Positions 52,477 to 62,769 of a stretch of DNA of 64,000 nucleotides are shown here, piece after piece. The translations under genes and the position numbers were made by a program. The notes under the pieces were generated by a model that searched no databases, was not told the DNA's origin, and worked only from the letters and a program-made list of their open reading frames with translations. The stretch is from Neotamlana nanhaiensis (GTDB lineage Bacteria; Bacteroidota; Bacteroidia; Flavobacteriales; Flavobacteriaceae). Location of the stretch: assembly GCF_000943555.1 (NCBI RefSeq), contig NZ_JTDV01000013.1, positions 124,001-188,000 of the forward strand. Reading direction: 5' to 3'. Positions within the stretch are counted from its first letter, which is position 1, and each line of letters opens with the position of its first letter.

Positions 52477-54864
52477 TTATTCTTCTTCGTCTTCTTTTGG
52501 AATAATATTTATTGATGGCTCTCGCAACACCTCTTTGTTCGCAATATTTCGCTCTAACGATAGTAGAAGGGACGGTAATAACAGTAAGTTAGACAACATA
52601 GCGAAAAGTAGGGTTGTAGACACCAACGCGCCTAAGGCTACGGTGCCACCAAAGTTAGAAATGGTAAATACCGAAAACCCAAAAAATAACACAATTGACG
52701 TGTAAAACATACTCACACCGGTTTCACGCAAGGCACCATAAACAGACACTTTTATTTTCCAGTGGTTGGCTTGTAGTTCTTGACGGTATTTTGCTAAAAA
52801 ATGGATAGTATCATCAACCGAAATACCAAAAGCAATACTAAACACAAGTATAGTTGAAGGTTTTATAGGAACACCCAAATAGCCCATTAAACCTGCTGTT
52901 ACAAGCAAAGGCAACAAGTTTGGAATTAACGAAACTATTATCATTCTGCCCGAGCGAAACATATACGCCATAAAAAGTGCAATAAGCACAATGGCTAAAG
53001 AGAGTGAAATAGCTAAGTTTTTAACCAAGTATTTTGTGCCTTTTTGAAACACTAAAGCTTTACCTGTCATGGTTACGTTGTAACGCTCTTTTGGGAAAAC
53101 TTTGTTTACTTTAGTTTGAATATCTTCTTCTATGCGCTCCATTTTATCGGTGCCAATATCTTTCATAAAGGTTGTAATACGCGCGTATTGCCCTGTGCTA
53201 TCCACAAAATTCTGTAATAAATTTACATTAGATGTTGAGTTTTTAGCGTACGATAAAATAAAACTATTTTCTTGTGAGGTTGGCAATTGATAAAATTTAG
53301 GATTACCATTGTAATAAGCCTGTTTACTATACTTTACCAAACTTACCACTGATATGGGTTTGGAGAGCTCTGGAATTTCAATAATTAAATCTTCAAGCTC
53401 GTTCATACGTTTTAAGGTAGACAATTTCATAACGCCTTTTTTACGTTTTGTGTCTATTACAAACTCTAAAGGCATAATGCCGTTAAATTCTTTTTCGAAA
53501 AAACGGATATCGTTAACAAATTCGGAGTTTTGTGGCATGTCTTCAATTAAACTTCCCGAAATGCGAATTTGGTAAATGCCAATCATGCTTACTATTAGCA
53601 GTACCACCGCTGTAAAGTAAATAGTGATGCGACGTTGTTTAACCATGCGCTCCATCCAATTTACAAAACCACCAATCCAACGTTTATTTAAATGCTCTAA
53701 ATGACGTTCTTTTGGGTAAGGTAAAAAGGTGTAAATTATTGGAATAATGAGTAAACAAAGAATAAAAATAGCCAGAATACTAAGCGAAGCAACAATACCA
53801 AACTCTTTTAAAAGTTTACTTTCGGTTAAAATGAAGGTAGCAAAACCCGAAGCCGTTGTAACGTTGGTCATTAAAGTGGCATTTCCAATTTTAGTAATAA
53901 CACGTTGTAACGATTTTACTTTATTACCGTGTAATTTTACTTCGTGCTGATATTTATTAATTAAGAAAATACAGTTTGGAATACCAATTACAATAATTAA
54001 TGGGGGAATTAATGCCGTTAAGACTGTGATTTCGTAATTAAGCGCTCCAATTATTCCGAGCGTCCACATAACTCCAATAGAAACGACGATTAGAGAAATA
54101 AATGTAGCCCTAAACGACCTGAAAAATAAAAAGAATATTAAGGAGGTTACTAACAAAGCAGCACCAACAAATTTGCCAATTTCATCTACAATATTTTGGG
54201 CGTTTAGCGAGCGCACATAGGGCATTCCAGAAACGCGAACATCTAGGTTGTTGGTGGTTTCAAAGGCTTCGATTTTTGTAACCAGCTCGTTAAGTACAAA
54301 GTTTTTTCTAGCCGATGTATTTACAATATCCTTTTTTAAATAAATGGCGGTTCTAACTGTTTTGGTCTTGCTATTAAATAAAAAGTTATCGTAAAACGGA
54401 TATTTTTTAAAAAGCTCTTCTTGTAAAGTTTCAATCTGATTTAATGAAGCAATAGAATCTTTTATAAAAGGCTGTAGGTTAAATTTTTGGTTTTCAGAAT
54501 CTTTTATAAGCTTCTGCAGGTCTTTTATAGAAACAACGGTTTCAACTTCGTTATAACTTTTAAAACTATCGGCAAGTTTATTCCAGGCGTTAATTTTTTC
54601 AACAGTAAAAAGTGTACTGTCTTTTACACCTAAAATTATAAGGTTTCCTTCTTCGCCAAATATCTTTAAAAAATTGTTATAGGTAACATTTACCTCATGA
54701 TCGTCAGGTAATAAATTCGCTTCGGTATTACTAAAACGCATGTTTTCCCACTTTGTACTAAACAAAAATGTAACAATAACGATGCTTACAAGAATTACAA
54801 TTTTATTACGTAAAATTAATCTTGCAATAACGTCCCAAAAATCCGTGGTAAAAAGTTTTAACAT
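52477..54864 (-). CDS. MMPL-type RND exporter
   Basis: A 795-residue membrane protein with two repeats, each an N-terminal TM, large periplasmic domain and sterol-sensing-like TM bundle (first [23 protein letters not shown], second [20 protein letters not shown]). It has about 12 TM segments. Eukaryotic Patched and bacterial MmpL/hopanoid exporters share this layout, and lipids are likely substrates. The N-terminal periplasmic domain has [23 protein letters not shown], common to this subfamily in Bacteroidota. Confidence 0.9.
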   Translation of the reverse strand: MLKLFTTDFWDVIARLILRNKIVILVSIVIVTFLFSTKWENMRFSNTEANLLPDDHEVNVTYNNFLKIFGEEGNLIILGVKDSTLFTVEKINAWNKLADSFKSYNEVETVVSIKDLQKLIKDSENQKFNLQPFIKDSIASLNQIETLQEELFKKYPFYDNFLFNSKTKTVRTAIYLKKDIVNTSARKNFVLNELVTKIEAFETTNNLDVRVSGMPYVRSLNAQNIVDEIGKFVGAALLVTSLIFFLFFRSFRATFISLIVVSIGVMWTLGIIGALNYEITVLTALIPPLIIVIGIPNCIFLINKYQHEVKLHGNKVKSLQRVITKIGNATLMTNVTTASGFATFILTESKLLKEFGIVASLSILAIFILCLLIIPIIYTFLPYPKERHLEHLNKRWIGGFVNWMERMVKQRRITIYFTAVVLLIVSMIGIYQIRISGSLIEDMPQNSEFVNDIRFFEKEFNGIMPLEFVIDTKRKKGVMKLSTLKRMNELEDLIIEIPELSKPISVVSLVKYSKQAYYNGNPKFYQLPTSQENSFILSYAKNSTSNVNLLQNFVDSTGQYARITTFMKDIGTDKMERIEEDIQTKVNKVFPKERYNVTMTGKALVFQKGTKYLVKNLAISLSLAIVLIALFMAYMFRSGRMIIVSLIPNLLPLLVTAGLMGYLGVPIKPSTILVFSIAFGISVDDTIHFLAKYRQELQANHWKIKVSVYGALRETGVSMFYTSIVLFFGFSVFTISNFGGTVALGALVSTTLLFAMLSNLLLLPSLLLSLERNIANKEVLREPSINIIPKEDEEE

Positions 54865-54911
54865 GCCAAAAATATAAGCTGCGCAAAGGTAGAAAAAAGC
54901 GACAGATTACC

Positions 54912-56183
54912 TCATAACGAGACGTTAAATGTGAATTTTAAGGCTACATTATCGCTAATATCTGGTAAGTGGTAAGCACCATAGCGGTAAGTAAAACTTA
55001 AACCAAAACCAAAAAGCAGTTTGTTAAGTTCGAAACCAGACTCGGTATAGCCTTTATTTAAGGTGCTAAAACTAATGTTTTCGTGTTGTTCTGGATGCTG
55101 CATATTACCAATAGCATAGCGAGAAATTAGTACTACTTGTGGTTTAAATCGCTGACTAATTTTAAAGGGTTTTAAAAAATATTTATATTGAAGTGTAGCA
55201 AATTTATCAGAAAAAAATTCGTTAAAATACATAGTTTCAAAACTTGTTAACCCAGCAACCGAAAAGCGTTGCATAATGGTTTGTTTAGTAATGTTGTTTG
55301 GGTAAGCATGATACAAATGAGTTAAAGGAGCGTTGCCATTTGCAATACCAGACACTAAAGTAATTTCGGAGAAAGATTGATTGGCGCTACCTAGCCTAAA
55401 AATACTTTTAAAATCGATTTTTGAAAAGTTGAAATCACTACTTAAAACATCTTTAAAACTTTTAGTATACTGCAAAGTAAATTGTGGGAAACCTGGTTTT
55501 ATAGTTGATTTATCTTCGGAAAGCTGTACGGTTTTATTAAACGGATTCCAATTTAAAGCTAATTTAGCATAACTAATATCGAAGTTTGTAAATTGGTTTC
55601 CATTTAAGTTGAAGTTATACGCGTATGTGGGTTCTATTTTACTTGTGGCAAATTCTGATTCAAAAATAAGGGTATTATGTAATTCGTGCTCTATCGAGAT
55701 TTTTTTAGTAATGTGCTTATGAAATAAATCGATGTTTAATAAGCGAGGCTCGAAAAATTGAAAAAACCGTCCGTCGGTAATAAATTTAGTACTTCCGGTT
55801 TCTTGTAAATCATCTGTATAGGCTAAATTAATCCAAGTATTTGTGTTTTCTGAAACTCGAAAACCACCACCAATACTGTATTTAAAGCGATGGTCGCGAA
55901 AACCATAAACCAAGTAACTGTTAATGCGGTAACGTTCGGAAAAGTTGTTGTTGGTTACAAAGCCTAGTCCTGTTCGAATACCTTCATACTGGTTAAATTT
56001 AATAAGATAGCGTAAATCTAAATCTAGAAATCGAGTAGGGAAGTAGCCTTGGCCCAAATGCTGCATAAACTCTTTTCGTTTTATAGAGTCTTGCTGAATT
56101 TTTGTACTGCTTTCAGTGTCATATTGAGCTTGAGAGAAGTAAAAACAAAAAATACAAACTAATAAAATGCAGCGTTTAAACAT
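54912..56183 (-). CDS. outer-membrane barrel protein resembling the C-terminal part of DUF5686
   Basis: A 423-residue exported protein with its own signal peptide (MFKRCILLVCIFCFYFSQAQ) and a beta-barrel body: alternating strands with aromatic girdles (YLIKFNQYEGIRTGLGFVTNN, FRYSIGGGFRVSENTNTWINLAY) ending in LKFTFNVSL. I recognise the C-terminal barrel of DUF5686/CarboxypepD-type proteins, which are usually about 800 residues; the N-terminal half is absent, but the signal peptide means it is a complete short form and not a broken gene. It probably sits in the outer membrane. Function unknown. It follows frr after an unusual long hairpin. Confidence 0.78.
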   Translation of the reverse strand: MFKRCILLVCIFCFYFSQAQYDTESSTKIQQDSIKRKEFMQHLGQGYFPTRFLDLDLRYLIKFNQYEGIRTGLGFVTNNNFSERYRINSYLVYGFRDHRFKYSIGGGFRVSENTNTWINLAYTDDLQETGSTKFITDGRFFQFFEPRLLNIDLFHKHITKKISIEHELHNTLIFESEFATSKIEPTYAYNFNLNGNQFTNFDISYAKLALNWNPFNKTVQLSEDKSTIKPGFPQFTLQYTKSFKDVLSSDFNFSKIDFKSIFRLGSANQSFSEITLVSGIANGNAPLTHLYHAYPNNITKQTIMQRFSVAGLTSFETMYFNEFFSDKFATLQYKYFLKPFKISQRFKPQVVLISRYAIGNMQHPEQHENISFSTLNKGYTESGFELNKLLFGFGLSFTYRYGAYHLPDISDNVALKFTFNVSL

Positions 56184-56198
56184 TTGGTTTTATGAAAC

Positions 56199-56301
56199 AA
56201 AAAAGCTGTTTTAAAAAGTGGCTTTGCATAAGCGAGAAAACAAACTATACGAAGCACCCGTATTGTAGTTTACGGGTTAAGCCTTTTAAAACAGCTTTTT
56301 T
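56199..56301 (-). other. long nested hairpin between frr and the barrel gene
   Basis: Outer arms AAAAAAGCTGTTTTAAAA (56199-56216) and TTTTAAAACAGCTTTTTT (56284-56301) are perfect 18-bp complements; inside them GGCTT/AAGCC pair, and an inner hairpin ACCCGTA/TACGGGT fits within an AAACTA/TAGTTT pairing option. The whole 103-bp region can fold as one structured RNA. It begins 8 bp after the frr stop and ends with U-rich sequence, so it works as the frr terminator, but the large loop is far beyond a plain terminator. Confidence 0.7.
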
Positions 56302-56308
56302 AGAGTTT

Positions 56309-56866
56309 TTATACGGTCATAATTTCCTTTTCTTTTATAGCGAAAAGGTCGTCAACCTTTTTAACGAAATTATCTGTCATTTGTTGCACGTCAATTTCGG
56401 CGTTACTTTTAACATCATCCGATACGTCGTCGGTTTTTTTAATTTCGTTATTGGCATCTTTTCTAGCCGATCGAATACTAACTTTAGCATCTTCGGCTTC
56501 AGCTTTAGCCTGTTTAGCTAAATCTTTACGACGCTCCTCAGTTAAAGGTGGTACGTTAATAATAATGGTTTCACCATTGTTCATTGGGTTAAAACCAAGG
56601 TTGGCATACATAATGCCTCGCTCAATTTCTTGAAGCATACTTTTTTCCCAAGGCTGCACCGTTATGGTTCTACCATCGGGAGTATTTACGTTTGCTACTT
56701 GGCTAAGTGGTGTTTGCGAACCGTAATAGTCTACCAATACACTACCTAACATTGCAGGAGAAGCTTTTCCTGCTCTAATATTTACAAATTGTTTTTCTAA
56801 GTGCTTAATGGAGTTATCCATAGCCTCTTTAGTACTATCTAATATAAATTTAATGTCCTCGTTCAT
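56309..56866 (-). CDS. frr: ribosome recycling factor
   Basis: A 185-residue protein with the family start (NEDIKFILDSTKEAMDNSIKHLEKQ), NIRAGKASPAMLGSVLVDYYGS, and the C-terminal coiled helices (KKTDDVSDDVKSNAEIDVQQ). It releases ribosomes after termination with EF-G. Last gene of rplM-rpsI-rpsB-tsf-pyrH-frr, 53 bp after pyrH. Confidence 0.96.
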   Translation of the reverse strand: MNEDIKFILDSTKEAMDNSIKHLEKQFVNIRAGKASPAMLGSVLVDYYGSQTPLSQVANVNTPDGRTITVQPWEKSMLQEIERGIMYANLGFNPMNNGETIIINVPPLTEERRKDLAKQAKAEAEDAKVSIRSARKDANNEIKKTDDVSDDVKSNAEIDVQQMTDNFVKKVDDLFAIKEKEIMTV

Positions 56867-56919
56867 AGCTTTTCTTTTATAGAATTATAAAATACGCTTT
56901 TTCAAAAATTAAGCCAAAT

Positions 56920-57627
56920 TTATAGGTTTACTTCGGTACCTACTTTTTCACCCGATACTACTTTTAGTAAATTTCCTTTTTTGTTCATATCGAAAACAAT
57001 AATAGGAAGTTTGTTTTCTTGACTTAAGGTAAAAGCTGTAGTGTCCATTACTTTTAGACCTTTGCGAAGTACATCGTCAAACGTTATGTTGTTGAATTTT
57101 ACAGCTTTCGAATCTTTTTCAGGGTCGGCATTGTAAATACCATCTACGCGCGTACCTTTTAAAATAACATCGGCTTCAATTTCGATGGCACGAAGTACAG
57201 CAGCCGAGTCTGTGGTGAAATAAGGATTTCCAGTACCACCACCAAAAATAACAACACGACCTTTTTCAAGATGGCGCATGGCGCGACGTCGAATAAACGG
57301 TTCGGCAACTTCGTTAATTTTTATAGCCGATTGTAGACGAGTTGGAATATCGGCATCTTCTAAGGCACTTTGTAATGCTAAACCATTAATTACAGTGGCC
57401 AGCATACCCATGTGATCGCCTTGTACACGATCCATACCATTACTAGCACCAGCAAGACCTCTAAAAATGTTGCCACCACCAATTACTATGGCTACTTCAA
57501 CACCTTTATCGGTTATGGTTTTAATATCTTGAGCATATTCGGCTAAGCGTTCTGGATCAATACCGTATTGGCGATTGCCCATTAGGGCTTCACCAGAAAG
57601 TTTTAAAAGGATTCTTTTATATTTCAT
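56920..57627 (-). CDS. pyrH: UMP kinase
   Basis: A 235-residue enzyme that phosphorylates UMP to UDP. Start chosen at 57627 ([15 protein letters not shown]), as an upstream ATG at 57651 lies in the TAGTTTTG promoter box (minus strand, 57649-57656). Family landmarks: [29 protein letters not shown], and [13 protein letters not shown]. Own promoter and the tsf terminator upstream suggest that pyrH-frr is a separate transcript. Confidence 0.96.
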   Translation of the reverse strand: MKYKRILLKLSGEALMGNRQYGIDPERLAEYAQDIKTITDKGVEVAIVIGGGNIFRGLAGASNGMDRVQGDHMGMLATVINGLALQSALEDADIPTRLQSAIKINEVAEPFIRRRAMRHLEKGRVVIFGGGTGNPYFTTDSAAVLRAIEIEADVILKGTRVDGIYNADPEKDSKAVKFNNITFDDVLRKGLKVMDTTAFTLSQENKLPIIVFDMNKKGNLLKVVSGEKVGTEVNL

Positions 57628-57683
57628 TTGTGCATTCTGAAGGTTGAGCAAAACTACATAAAATTTTTATTTTTTGTACAAAA

Positions 57684-57714
57684 AAACCACTACCTAAAAA
57701 ATAAGTAGTGGTTT
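57684..57714 (-). terminator. tsf terminator
   Basis: Stem AAACCACTAC (57684-57693) with GTAGTGGTTT (57705-57714), followed on the minus strand by T-run (complement of A's at 57680-57686). Confidence 0.9.
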
Positions 57715-57756
57715 ATGTATGGTTTTAATTTCTAGAATTCTAGAAACCAGAATTTA

Positions 57757-58728
57757 TTAACCTACAGAAGCACGTTTAAAACCTGCAATAGCAACTTCAC
57801 CATAAGATGAAACGTATTCTGCTACAGTTTTCTTCTCGTCTTTAATGAATTTTTGGTCTAATAAACATTGCTCTTGATCTAAAGTCGTGTTATCAGAAAC
57901 AAAACGATCCATTTTACCTGGTAAAATTCTATCCCAGATTTGCTCTGGTTTACCTTCAGCTTTTAATTCAGCTTTTGCATCTTCTTCAGCTTGAGCTAAA
58001 ACTTCAGGCGTTAATTGAGCCATAGAGATGTATTTAGGAACATTTTTTAAAGTTTTCCCTAAACGTGCTAACTCTTCATTATCTTTTTCAATTACAGCAA
58101 TTCTAGCTTCAGTTTCGCTAGCGATGTATGCCGGATCAAAATCTTTGTAAGATAAAGTAGTTGCTCCCATTGAAGCTACTTGCATAGCAACGTCTTTTAC
58201 TAAAACGTCTGCGTTATCAACACTTGCAGTTAAACCAACTAAAGCAGCAATTTTGTTAATGTGAACATAAGAACCAACATAAGCAGCTTCTAATTTTTCA
58301 AAAGAAGTGATGTCTAATTTCTCACCAATTACACCAGTTTGCTCAACTAATTTTTCAGCAACAGTCATACCACCAAAATCGGCCGCTAAAAAGTCTTCTT
58401 TAGAGTTGAAGTTTAATGCGATATCGGCTAATTGGTTAGCTAATGCTAAGAAATTTTCGTTTTTACCAACAAAGTCAGTTTCACAACCTAAAACAATAGC
58501 AACACCAGCAGTTTGTGCTTCGTTAACCTTAGCAACAGCAGCACCTTCAGAAGAATCTCTGTCGGCTCTTTTTTCTGCTACTTTTTGTCCTTTTTTACGT
58601 AACACTTCGATAGCTTTATCGAAATCTCCTTCGGCTTCAACTAAAGCTTTTTTGCAGTCCATCATTCCTGCGCCAGTTGCTTGTCTTAATTTATTTACTT
58701 CAGCAGCTGTAACTTTTACTGTACTCAT
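57757..58728 (-). CDS. tsf: elongation factor Ts
   Basis: A 323-residue EF-Tu exchange factor: N-terminal UBA-like domain (AEVNKLRQATGAGMMDCKKALVEAEGD), the TDFV motif (CETDFVGKNENF), two core subdomains with long insert, and C-terminal module. Longer than the 280-300 of many bacteria, as usual in Bacteroidota. It follows rpsB with a terminator between. Confidence 0.96.
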   Translation of the reverse strand: MSTVKVTAAEVNKLRQATGAGMMDCKKALVEAEGDFDKAIEVLRKKGQKVAEKRADRDSSEGAAVAKVNEAQTAGVAIVLGCETDFVGKNENFLALANQLADIALNFNSKEDFLAADFGGMTVAEKLVEQTGVIGEKLDITSFEKLEAAYVGSYVHINKIAALVGLTASVDNADVLVKDVAMQVASMGATTLSYKDFDPAYIASETEARIAVIEKDNEELARLGKTLKNVPKYISMAQLTPEVLAQAEEDAKAELKAEGKPEQIWDRILPGKMDRFVSDNTTLDQEQCLLDQKFIKDEKKTVAEYVSSYGEVAIAGFKRASVG

Positions 58729-58747
58729 AGTAATTTATAATTTAAAA

Positions 58748-58790
58748 AAGTCGTTCAATTTATTTCACAAAGAAAAGAACTAAACGACTT
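58748..58790 (-). terminator. hairpin between rpsB and tsf
   Basis: Arms AAGTCGTT (58748-58755) and AACGACTT (58783-58790), with T-run on the minus strand. The long loop makes it a weak terminator or attenuator, which would tune tsf output. Confidence 0.65.
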
Positions 58791-58818
58791 ATTTATGTTT
58801 TGTTAATGTTATTTTATT

Positions 58819-59589
58819 TTATTCTTCTTCTTCGTTAGCTGCAACAGCTTTTTTAGCTTTAGGTTTTGCATCACCTTTTGCAGCTGCAGAAGCTTCTTTC
58901 TCAGCTTTACGCTCAGCTAAACCTCCAGCGATTGCAGAAGAAACGTAAGTTAAAATCTTATCGATAGATTTAGAAGCATCATCGTTTGCAGGGATAACAT
59001 AATCTACTTGACGTGGATCTGAGTTTGTATCAACCATTGCAAAGATTGGAATGTTTAATTTTTGTGCTTCTTTAATCGCGATGTGCTCACGTTTAATATC
59101 TACAACAAAAAGCGCACCTGGTAAACGTGTCATGTCGCTAATAGAACCTAAGTTTTTTTCTAACTTAGCTCTTAAACGATCTACTTGTAAACGTTCTTTT
59201 TTAGATAACGTGTTGAAAGTACCGTCTTTCTTCATTCTATCGATAGAAGCCATTTTTTTAACAGCTTTTCTAATAGTAACGAAGTTAGTTAACATACCAC
59301 CTGGCCAACGCTCAGTAATGTAAGGCATGTTAATGTCGCCAGCTTTTTCAGCAACTACATCTTTAGCTTGCTTTTTAGTTGCAACGAATAAAATTTTACG
59401 TCCAGAAGCTGCAATTTTAGCAAGAGCTGCTCCGGCTTCATCAATTTTAGCCGCTGTTTTGTAAAGGTTTATAATATGGATGCCGTTACGCTCCATATAT
59501 ACGTAAGGTGCCATGTTTGGGTCCCACTTACGTGTAAGGTGTCCAAAATGTACACCTGCTTCAAGTAATTCTTTTACTTCTACTGCCAT
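58819..59589 (-). CDS. rpsB: 30S ribosomal protein S2
   Basis: A 256-residue S2 protein, with standard landmarks (LLEAGVHFGHLTRKWDPNM, ATKKQAKDVVAEKA, PYITERWPGGMLTNFVTI, LFVVDIKREHIAIKEA, PVDTNSDP-like). C-terminal Lys/Ala-rich tail. Gap of 227 bp to rpsI, so it likely has its own promoter. Confidence 0.97.
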   Translation of the reverse strand: MAVEVKELLEAGVHFGHLTRKWDPNMAPYVYMERNGIHIINLYKTAAKIDEAGAALAKIAASGRKILFVATKKQAKDVVAEKAGDINMPYITERWPGGMLTNFVTIRKAVKKMASIDRMKKDGTFNTLSKKERLQVDRLRAKLEKNLGSISDMTRLPGALFVVDIKREHIAIKEAQKLNIPIFAMVDTNSDPRQVDYVIPANDDASKSIDKILTYVSSAIAGGLAERKAEKEASAAAKGDAKPKAKKAVAANEEEE

Positions 59590-59708
59590 GTTTGTAATAG
59601 TTTACGTTCTGTTGATTAGCAATGTTCCAATGTTATTGGCTTCATTTAGATGCTAAACTAAACCTGCTTTTTAAGCTAGGTACAACAATAACTGTTTTTT
59701 AATTTAAT

Positions 59709-59742
59709 CTTAAGTTTTGAAGATAAGTCTCCAAAACTTAAG
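59709..59742 (-). terminator. hairpin after rpsI
   Basis: Arms CTTAAGTTTTG (59709-59719) and CAAAACTTAAG (59732-59742) form an 11-bp stem; A/T-rich sequence with T's follows on the minus strand. Probable end of rplM-rpsI. Confidence 0.7.
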
Positions 59743-59816
59743 AATTTATGTGTTTTAATGTTTTGAAAATGTTGGAGTATCTGGTAAACAGGTACTGTAA
59801 CAAGTTCAGGGTAAAA

Positions 59817-60203
59817 TTAACGTTTAGAGAATTGGAATTTCTTACGCGCTTTCTTCTGACCGAATTTCTTGCGCTCAACCATTCTTGGGTCTCTAGTTAA
59901 TAATCCTTCTGGCTTAAGAGTTAATCTGTTCTCAGCATCAACTTCGCACATTGCACGAGAAATTGCTAAACGAACAGCTTCTGCTTGTCCAGTAATACCA
60001 CCTCCATATACATTTACTGTAATATCAAAGTTGCCATCATTGTTAGTCAAAACTAAAGGTTGCTTTACTTTGTACTGTAATGGAGCCGTAGTAAAGTAAT
60101 TAGTTAAGTCTTTTTTGTTAATCGTTATGTTTCCGCTACCAGCAGCAACATATACACGAGCAACAGCCGTCTTTCTACGGCCGATTTTGTGAATTACTTC
60201 CAT
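59817..60203 (-). CDS. rpsI: 30S ribosomal protein S9
   Basis: A 128-residue S9: IGRRKTAVARVYVAAGSGNI at the start and the C-terminal FGQKKARKKFQFSKR, typical of S9 which reaches the P-site tRNA. Its ATG overlaps the rplM stop by one base. Confidence 0.97.
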   Translation of the reverse strand: MEVIHKIGRRKTAVARVYVAAGSGNITINKKDLTNYFTTAPLQYKVKQPLVLTNNDGNFDITVNVYGGGITGQAEAVRLAISRAMCEVDAENRLTLKPEGLLTRDPRMVERKKFGQKKARKKFQFSKR

Positions 60204-60658
60204 TAATTAAATTCGTTTAAGTTTATTGTTTTTGGTTTTTGAGCGTCGTGTTTGTGCTCTGTACCAACAACAACAGTTAGATTACGGAATAAATCTGCAC
60301 CTAATTTGTTTTTAGGTAACATTCCTTTTACTGATTTTTCAACAACGCGAGTTGGGTTTTTACCATACAACTCAGTCGCTGTTAAACTTCTTTGACCTCC
60401 TGGGTATCCAGTGTGACGAATGTACGTTTTATCGTTCCATTTGTTACCAGATAACGTGATTTTGTCTGCATTGATAATAATTACATTATCTCCGCAATCA
60501 ACATGAGGTGTGAAGTTTGGCTTGTGTTTACCTCTTAATAGCTTTGCTACTTTAGAAGCTAAACGACCAAGCGGCTGTCCTTCAGCATCAACTAAAACCC
60601 ACTCTTTATTTACAGTAGCTTTGTTTGCTGAAATCGTTTTGTAGCTTAATGTATCCAC
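60203..60658 (-). CDS. rplM: 50S ribosomal protein L13
   Basis: A 151-residue L13: [49 protein letters not shown] and [17 protein letters not shown]. First gene of rplM-rpsI. Its promoter is at 60707-60737. Confidence 0.97.
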   Translation of the reverse strand: MDTLSYKTISANKATVNKEWVLVDAEGQPLGRLASKVAKLLRGKHKPNFTPHVDCGDNVIIINADKITLSGNKWNDKTYIRHTGYPGGQRSLTATELYGKNPTRVVEKSVKGMLPKNKLGADLFRNLTVVVGTEHKHDAQKPKTINLNEFN

Positions 60659-61041
60659 ACTAATTGATTTTTAATTATTAAACATTCCTCTCTTAAAAAG
60701 AGTTTGCAAATGTACGATAAACAATTGGATTAGCAAATTCTAATTAAATGTTTTTTTAGTTGAAAATCAGGGCTTTTAATCTAAAGAAATATGATCATTA
60801 TATATACGTGTGCTGTAATTTGGATTTTATGGCATTCATTCCTTAAAAAAATGACTACAAATTCATGTAATTGCGAGTTGAGATATTTTGTTATCTGGTT
60901 TGTAAACGTGTCAGTATTACTATGATCATATTATTAATAGTGATGTAATTGAATGTCATGTTTCAAAAGTATTATTCCTCAAAAAAAATCTAACATTTAT
61001 CTGTTGGCTTTTAGTAGTTTTGCGCCATTAAATTTGAAGTT
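60659..61041. other. intergenic region between rplM and the ABC-F gene
   Basis: 383 bp between divergent genes. The rplM promoter lies at the left end, the ABC-F box TAGTTTTG (61015-61022) at the right. Between them two ATGATCAT palindromes (at 60791 and 60922) delimit a 44-codon frame which I do not believe is a gene. Nothing else found. Confidence 0.5.
60707..60737 (-). promoter_or_regulatory. rplM promoter
   Basis: Perfect TTTG (60734-60737), 19 bp, TACATTTG (60707-60714) on the minus strand: the cleanest vegetative promoter in the window. A short CTCTT/AAGAG hairpin follows in the leader. Confidence 0.85.
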
Positions 61042-62673
61042 ATGATTTCTGTAGATAATTTAGTTGTAGAATTTAGTGGTCACACCTTATTCAGTGATGT
61101 GTCTTTTACTATAAATGAAAATGATAAAATAGCCCTCATGGGTAAAAATGGTGCTGGAAAATCTACAATGATGAAAATTATTGCAGGAGTACAAAACCCA
61201 ACTAAAGGTCATGTTAGAGCTCCAAAGGATGCTGTAATTGCTTATTTGCCACAGCATTTATTAACCGAAGATGATACCTCAGTTTTAGAAGAAGCCTCAA
61301 AAGCATTTAGTCATGTTTTTGAAATGCGTGATGAAATGGATGCGTTAAACAAGCAGCTTGAAACACGAACCGATTACGAATCTGATGAGTATATGAAAAT
61401 CATTGAGCGCGTATCAGATTTAGGTGAAAAATATTATGCTTTAGAAGAGGTAAATTATACTGCCGAAGTTGAAAAAGCTTTGAAAGGTTTAGGTTTTAAA
61501 CCTGAAGATTTTAATAAACCAACAAGCGAGTTTTCTGGTGGATGGCGTATGCGAATTGAATTGGCGAAAATTTTACTTCAAAAACCTGATTTAATTCTAC
61601 TTGATGAGCCAACCAACCATATAGATATTGAATCGGTAATTTGGTTGGAAGATTTTCTAGTAAATAAAGCTAAAGCAGTAGTGGTTATTTCGCACGATAG
61701 AGCGTTTGTAGATAACATTACAAACCGTACTATAGAAGTGACGATGGGCCGTATTTACGATTATAAAGCAAATTATACCCATTATTTGCAGCTTCGGGAA
61801 GACAGGAGAGCGCATCAAATAAAAGCATATCAAGAACAACAGAAATTTATAGCGGACAATCAAGCGTTTATCGACCGTTTTAAAGGCACCTATTCCAAAA
61901 CCAACCAGGTAGCATCTCGAGAGCGTATGCTAGAAAAGCTTGAAATTATTGAAATTGATGAAATCGATACATCAGCATTAAAACTGCGTTTTCCAAAAAC
62001 ACAGCGTTCGGGCGATTATCCGGTAACGGTAAAAGATGTCTCTAAATCGTACGATGACCATGTGGTGTTTAAAAATGCAAATATGTCTATTGCACGTGGC
62101 GAAAAAGTATGTTTTGTAGGTAGAAATGGTGAAGGAAAATCAACTATGATAAAAGCCATAATGGGACAAATTGATGTGGAAGGCACTTGCTCATTAGGTC
62201 ATAATGTACAAGTGGGTTATTTTGCGCAAAATCAAGCCGCTCTTTTAGATGAAGACTTAACTATTTTTCAAACGGTTGATGAAGTTGCGAAAGGCGATAT
62301 TCGTACACAAATAAAAAATATTTTAGGTCGTTTTATGTTTAAAGGCGACGATATCGACAAAAAAGTTGGTGTGCTTTCTGGTGGTGAAAAAACCAGATTA
62401 GCCATGGTAAAGTTACTATTAGAACCTGTAAACCTATTGATTCTAGATGAGCCAACTAATCATCTCGATTTAAAATCGAAAGACGTTCTAAAAGATGCTT
62501 TAAAAGAATTTGACGGTACCTTAATTTTAGTATCTCACGACCGCGATTTTCTTCAAGGCTTATCAAAAAAAGTGTTCGAATTTAAAAATCAACGGGTTAT
62601 TGAACATTTTGAAACTATTGATGATTTTCTAGAGCGTAACCGTATAGAAAACATTAAAGCCCTCGATTTATAA
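61042..62673 (+). CDS. ABC-F family ATPase
   Basis: A 543-residue protein with two ABC domains and no TM segments. Domain 1: Walker A GKNGAGKST (about 34-42), signature FSGGWRMR, Walker B LILLDEPTNH. Linker of about 80 residues with the P-site tRNA interaction motif position. Domain 2: GRNGEGKST, LSGGEKTRLAM, LLILDEPTNH. Members of this family act on the ribosome (EttA/Uup/YbiT-like) and some protect from antibiotics; the linker length fits the YbiT group rather than a resistance protein, but this is not certain. TAGTTTTG box 20 bp upstream. Confidence 0.93.
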   Translation: MISVDNLVVEFSGHTLFSDVSFTINENDKIALMGKNGAGKSTMMKIIAGVQNPTKGHVRAPKDAVIAYLPQHLLTEDDTSVLEEASKAFSHVFEMRDEMDALNKQLETRTDYESDEYMKIIERVSDLGEKYYALEEVNYTAEVEKALKGLGFKPEDFNKPTSEFSGGWRMRIELAKILLQKPDLILLDEPTNHIDIESVIWLEDFLVNKAKAVVVISHDRAFVDNITNRTIEVTMGRIYDYKANYTHYLQLREDRRAHQIKAYQEQQKFIADNQAFIDRFKGTYSKTNQVASRERMLEKLEIIEIDEIDTSALKLRFPKTQRSGDYPVTVKDVSKSYDDHVVFKNANMSIARGEKVCFVGRNGEGKSTMIKAIMGQIDVEGTCSLGHNVQVGYFAQNQAALLDEDLTIFQTVDEVAKGDIRTQIKNILGRFMFKGDDIDKKVGVLSGGEKTRLAMVKLLLEPVNLLILDEPTNHLDLKSKDVLKDALKEFDGTLILVSHDRDFLQGLSKKVFEFKNQRVIEHFETIDDFLERNRIENIKALDL

Positions 62674-62754
62674 TTTTTCACTAAAATATACTTCTATTGT
62701 GTTGCATTTGTGTGGTTTAACAGGTGTATTTGCAATTAAGTAGTAATTTCTATT

Positions 62755-62762
62755 TACCTTTG
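62755..62762 (+). promoter_or_regulatory. promoter box of the YgiQ-like gene
   Basis: TACCTTTG (TAnnTTTG), 7 nt before the ATG at 62770, so the leader should be nearly absent. Confidence 0.5.
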
Positions 62763-62769
62763 TGCCGTT

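Noticed and set aside
60791-60925. 44-codon plus-strand frame between rplM and the ABC-F gene
   Set aside because: No promoter, no recognisable composition of a gene or signal peptide, and codon choice unlike neighbours; flanked by ATGATCAT palindromes by chance or otherwise.
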